Shown here: piece after piece, positions 6,098 to 6,844 of the stretch | How the letters are laid out: each line of letters starts with the position of its first letter | Position numbering within the stretch: the first letter of the stretch is position 1 | Source: Methanomassiliicoccales archaeon | GTDB lineage: Archaea; Thermoplasmatota; Thermoplasmata; Methanomassiliicoccales; JACIVX01 | Assembly (NCBI GenBank): GCA_028682925.1 | Contig: JAJRAG010000146.1 | Span: 1 to 6,844 of the forward strand | Length of the DNA stretch: 6,844 nucleotides | Direction of reading: 5' to 3' | Notes under the pieces: generated by a model | Database searches by the model: none | What the model saw: the letters and a program-made list of their open reading frames with translations, nothing else | Told to the model about the DNA's origin: nothing | Program-made: the position numbers and the translations under genes

Positions 6098-6844
6098 CTA
6101 CATGGATGAGTGCCGGTCCAAACAAACGTAGTCTCCGTGCGCTCTGGCAAGGGGACATCCGCCTCCACAGACATCGCTCAGGCGACAATCAAGGCACTCG
6201 CCGTCCAGGTACTTTCTCCCTCGAATCCTCTTGCATAGGTCATGATTCCATATCTTGTCCCACGGGTCCTGGATTATGTTCCCCAGGGGTTCATAGTAGC
6301 TTTGGCATGGAATCACCGTCCCGTCCGGTTCTATTGCCATGTTCAGTGAACATGCGGTGCACTGCTTGATCCCGAGTCCGTAGTTGATCGGATTGAACTC
6401 GCAATATGGCGTTGGTGAGTACCAAATCAGATTGACGCCTTTCTCTCCAGCTATATTCTTGACTTTCGTGAGTACCATGGTCAACTCATCATAGTCGATG
6501 CCCTCGGTCTCCTCCCCTTTTCCAGATCTTATTATGCCGTTGAACGCGATGTTCCTGACACCGAGCGCGACCAAGTACCTCATCGTCTCCTCGATGTCCT
6601 CGAAATTGGTTCTCATTATCGTGGTGTTCGTGCTCACGTACAGGTCCTCTTCCAGCGCGACCCTGAGCCCCTCGATGGTCTCCTTCCATGCACCTTTGCA
6701 TCCGACCAGCTTGTCGTGAACCGATTCCCTGTGTGACAGGATGGTTATCTGGACATGGTCAAGACCTTTGCTCACAAGATCCTTCAGGTATCCTTCCCTT
6801 CTGAGGTTCCTTCCATTGGTGATCATTCCGGTCACTTGTCCGAA
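6098..6844 (-). CDS. Radical SAM/SPASM domain enzyme (5' end cut by window edge)
   Basis: The frame is open from the right edge, giving the last 248 residues. A GTG at 6835 is internal, since the frame continues past it. The visible part opens at a radical SAM barrel strand (GMITNG, residues 6-11), so roughly 90-110 N-terminal residues are missing, including the CxxxCxxC motif that would hold the catalytic 4Fe-4S cluster. The rest of the barrel follows to about residue 145. The SPASM domain then has cysteines at 162, 165, 180, 217, 220, 226, 230 and 241, with the typical IEPDGTVIPC, PLGNI and CLDCRLSDVCGGGCP motifs. This full set should bind two auxiliary 4Fe-4S clusters. SPASM enzymes modify peptides or proteins (anSME, PqqE, RiPP maturases) or build cofactors (AhbC/AhbD, NirJ haem enzymes). 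No precursor peptide or sulfatase gene is seen nearby, so the substrate is unknown. It ends in TAG, 14 bases from the convergent methyltransferase gene. Confidence 0.88.
   Translation of the reverse strand, partial: FGQVTGMITNGRNLRREGYLKDLVSKGLDHVQITILSHRESVHDKLVGCKGAWKETIEGLRVALEEDLYVSTNTTIMRTNFEDIEETMRYLVALGVRNIAFNGIIRSGKGEETEGIDYDELTMVLTKVKNIAGEKGVNLIWYSPTPYCEFNPINYGLGIKQCTACSLNMAIEPDGTVIPCQSYYEPLGNIIQDPWDKIWNHDLCKRIRGRKYLDGECLDCRLSDVCGGGCPLARAHGDYVCLDRHSSM

Noticed and set aside
1..6844. CRISPR array, insertion sequence or defence system
   Set aside because: No regularly spaced repeats, no terminal inverted repeats and no transposase, nuclease or helicase motifs are visible in any plausible gene.

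Overview
The window looks archaeal. It carries a PurP-family ATP-grasp enzyme, a family essentially confined to archaea. A-T rich TATA-like boxes lie about 25 bases ahead of the inferred transcript starts, at least one message appears leaderless, and there is a large secreted PKD/CARDB surface protein rich in N-glycosylation sequons. The overall picture (a Thermoplasma-type lipoate ligase plus a PKD surface protein with a cytoplasmic lysine-rich tail) leans towards Thermoplasmatota. That placement is inference, because no rRNA or other marker is present.

Layout, left to right. Bases 1-716 (minus) hold a lipoate-protein ligase A family gene that is complete at its start and cut just before its C-terminus by the window edge. 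Bases 717-845 hold its promoter and a U-rich terminator for the next gene. Bases 846-3818 (minus) encode a 990-residue anchored surface protein: signal peptide, carboxypeptidase-regulatory-like beta domains, an EF-hand-like loop, three PKD domains, a CARDB-like domain, one membrane helix and a basic tail. I place its start at a TTG with a good ribosome binding site, not at the upstream ATG. Bases 3968-5125 (minus) encode a PurP homologue whose ATP-grasp glycine-rich loop is replaced by a basic sequence, so it may be a paralogue of the true purine enzyme. Bases 5126-5333 form a divergent promoter region. Bases 5334-6083 (plus) encode a class I SAM-dependent methyltransferase. Bases 6098-6844 (minus) encode the C-terminal part of a radical SAM/SPASM enzyme running off the right edge, convergent with the methyltransferase.

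Each of the three left-hand minus-strand genes has its own TATA-like box, so they look like separately transcribed units and not an operon. The genes do not form an obvious single pathway: lipoate scavenging, a cell-surface protein, a purine-type ligase, a methyltransferase and a radical SAM maturase-like enzyme. I found no tRNA, rRNA, CRISPR array, insertion sequence or phage gene, and no intergenic stretch exceeds about 210 bases. The most notable features are the altered PurP homologue and the radical SAM enzyme with a full set of auxiliary-cluster cysteines. I see no convincing evidence for a wholly new multi-gene system.
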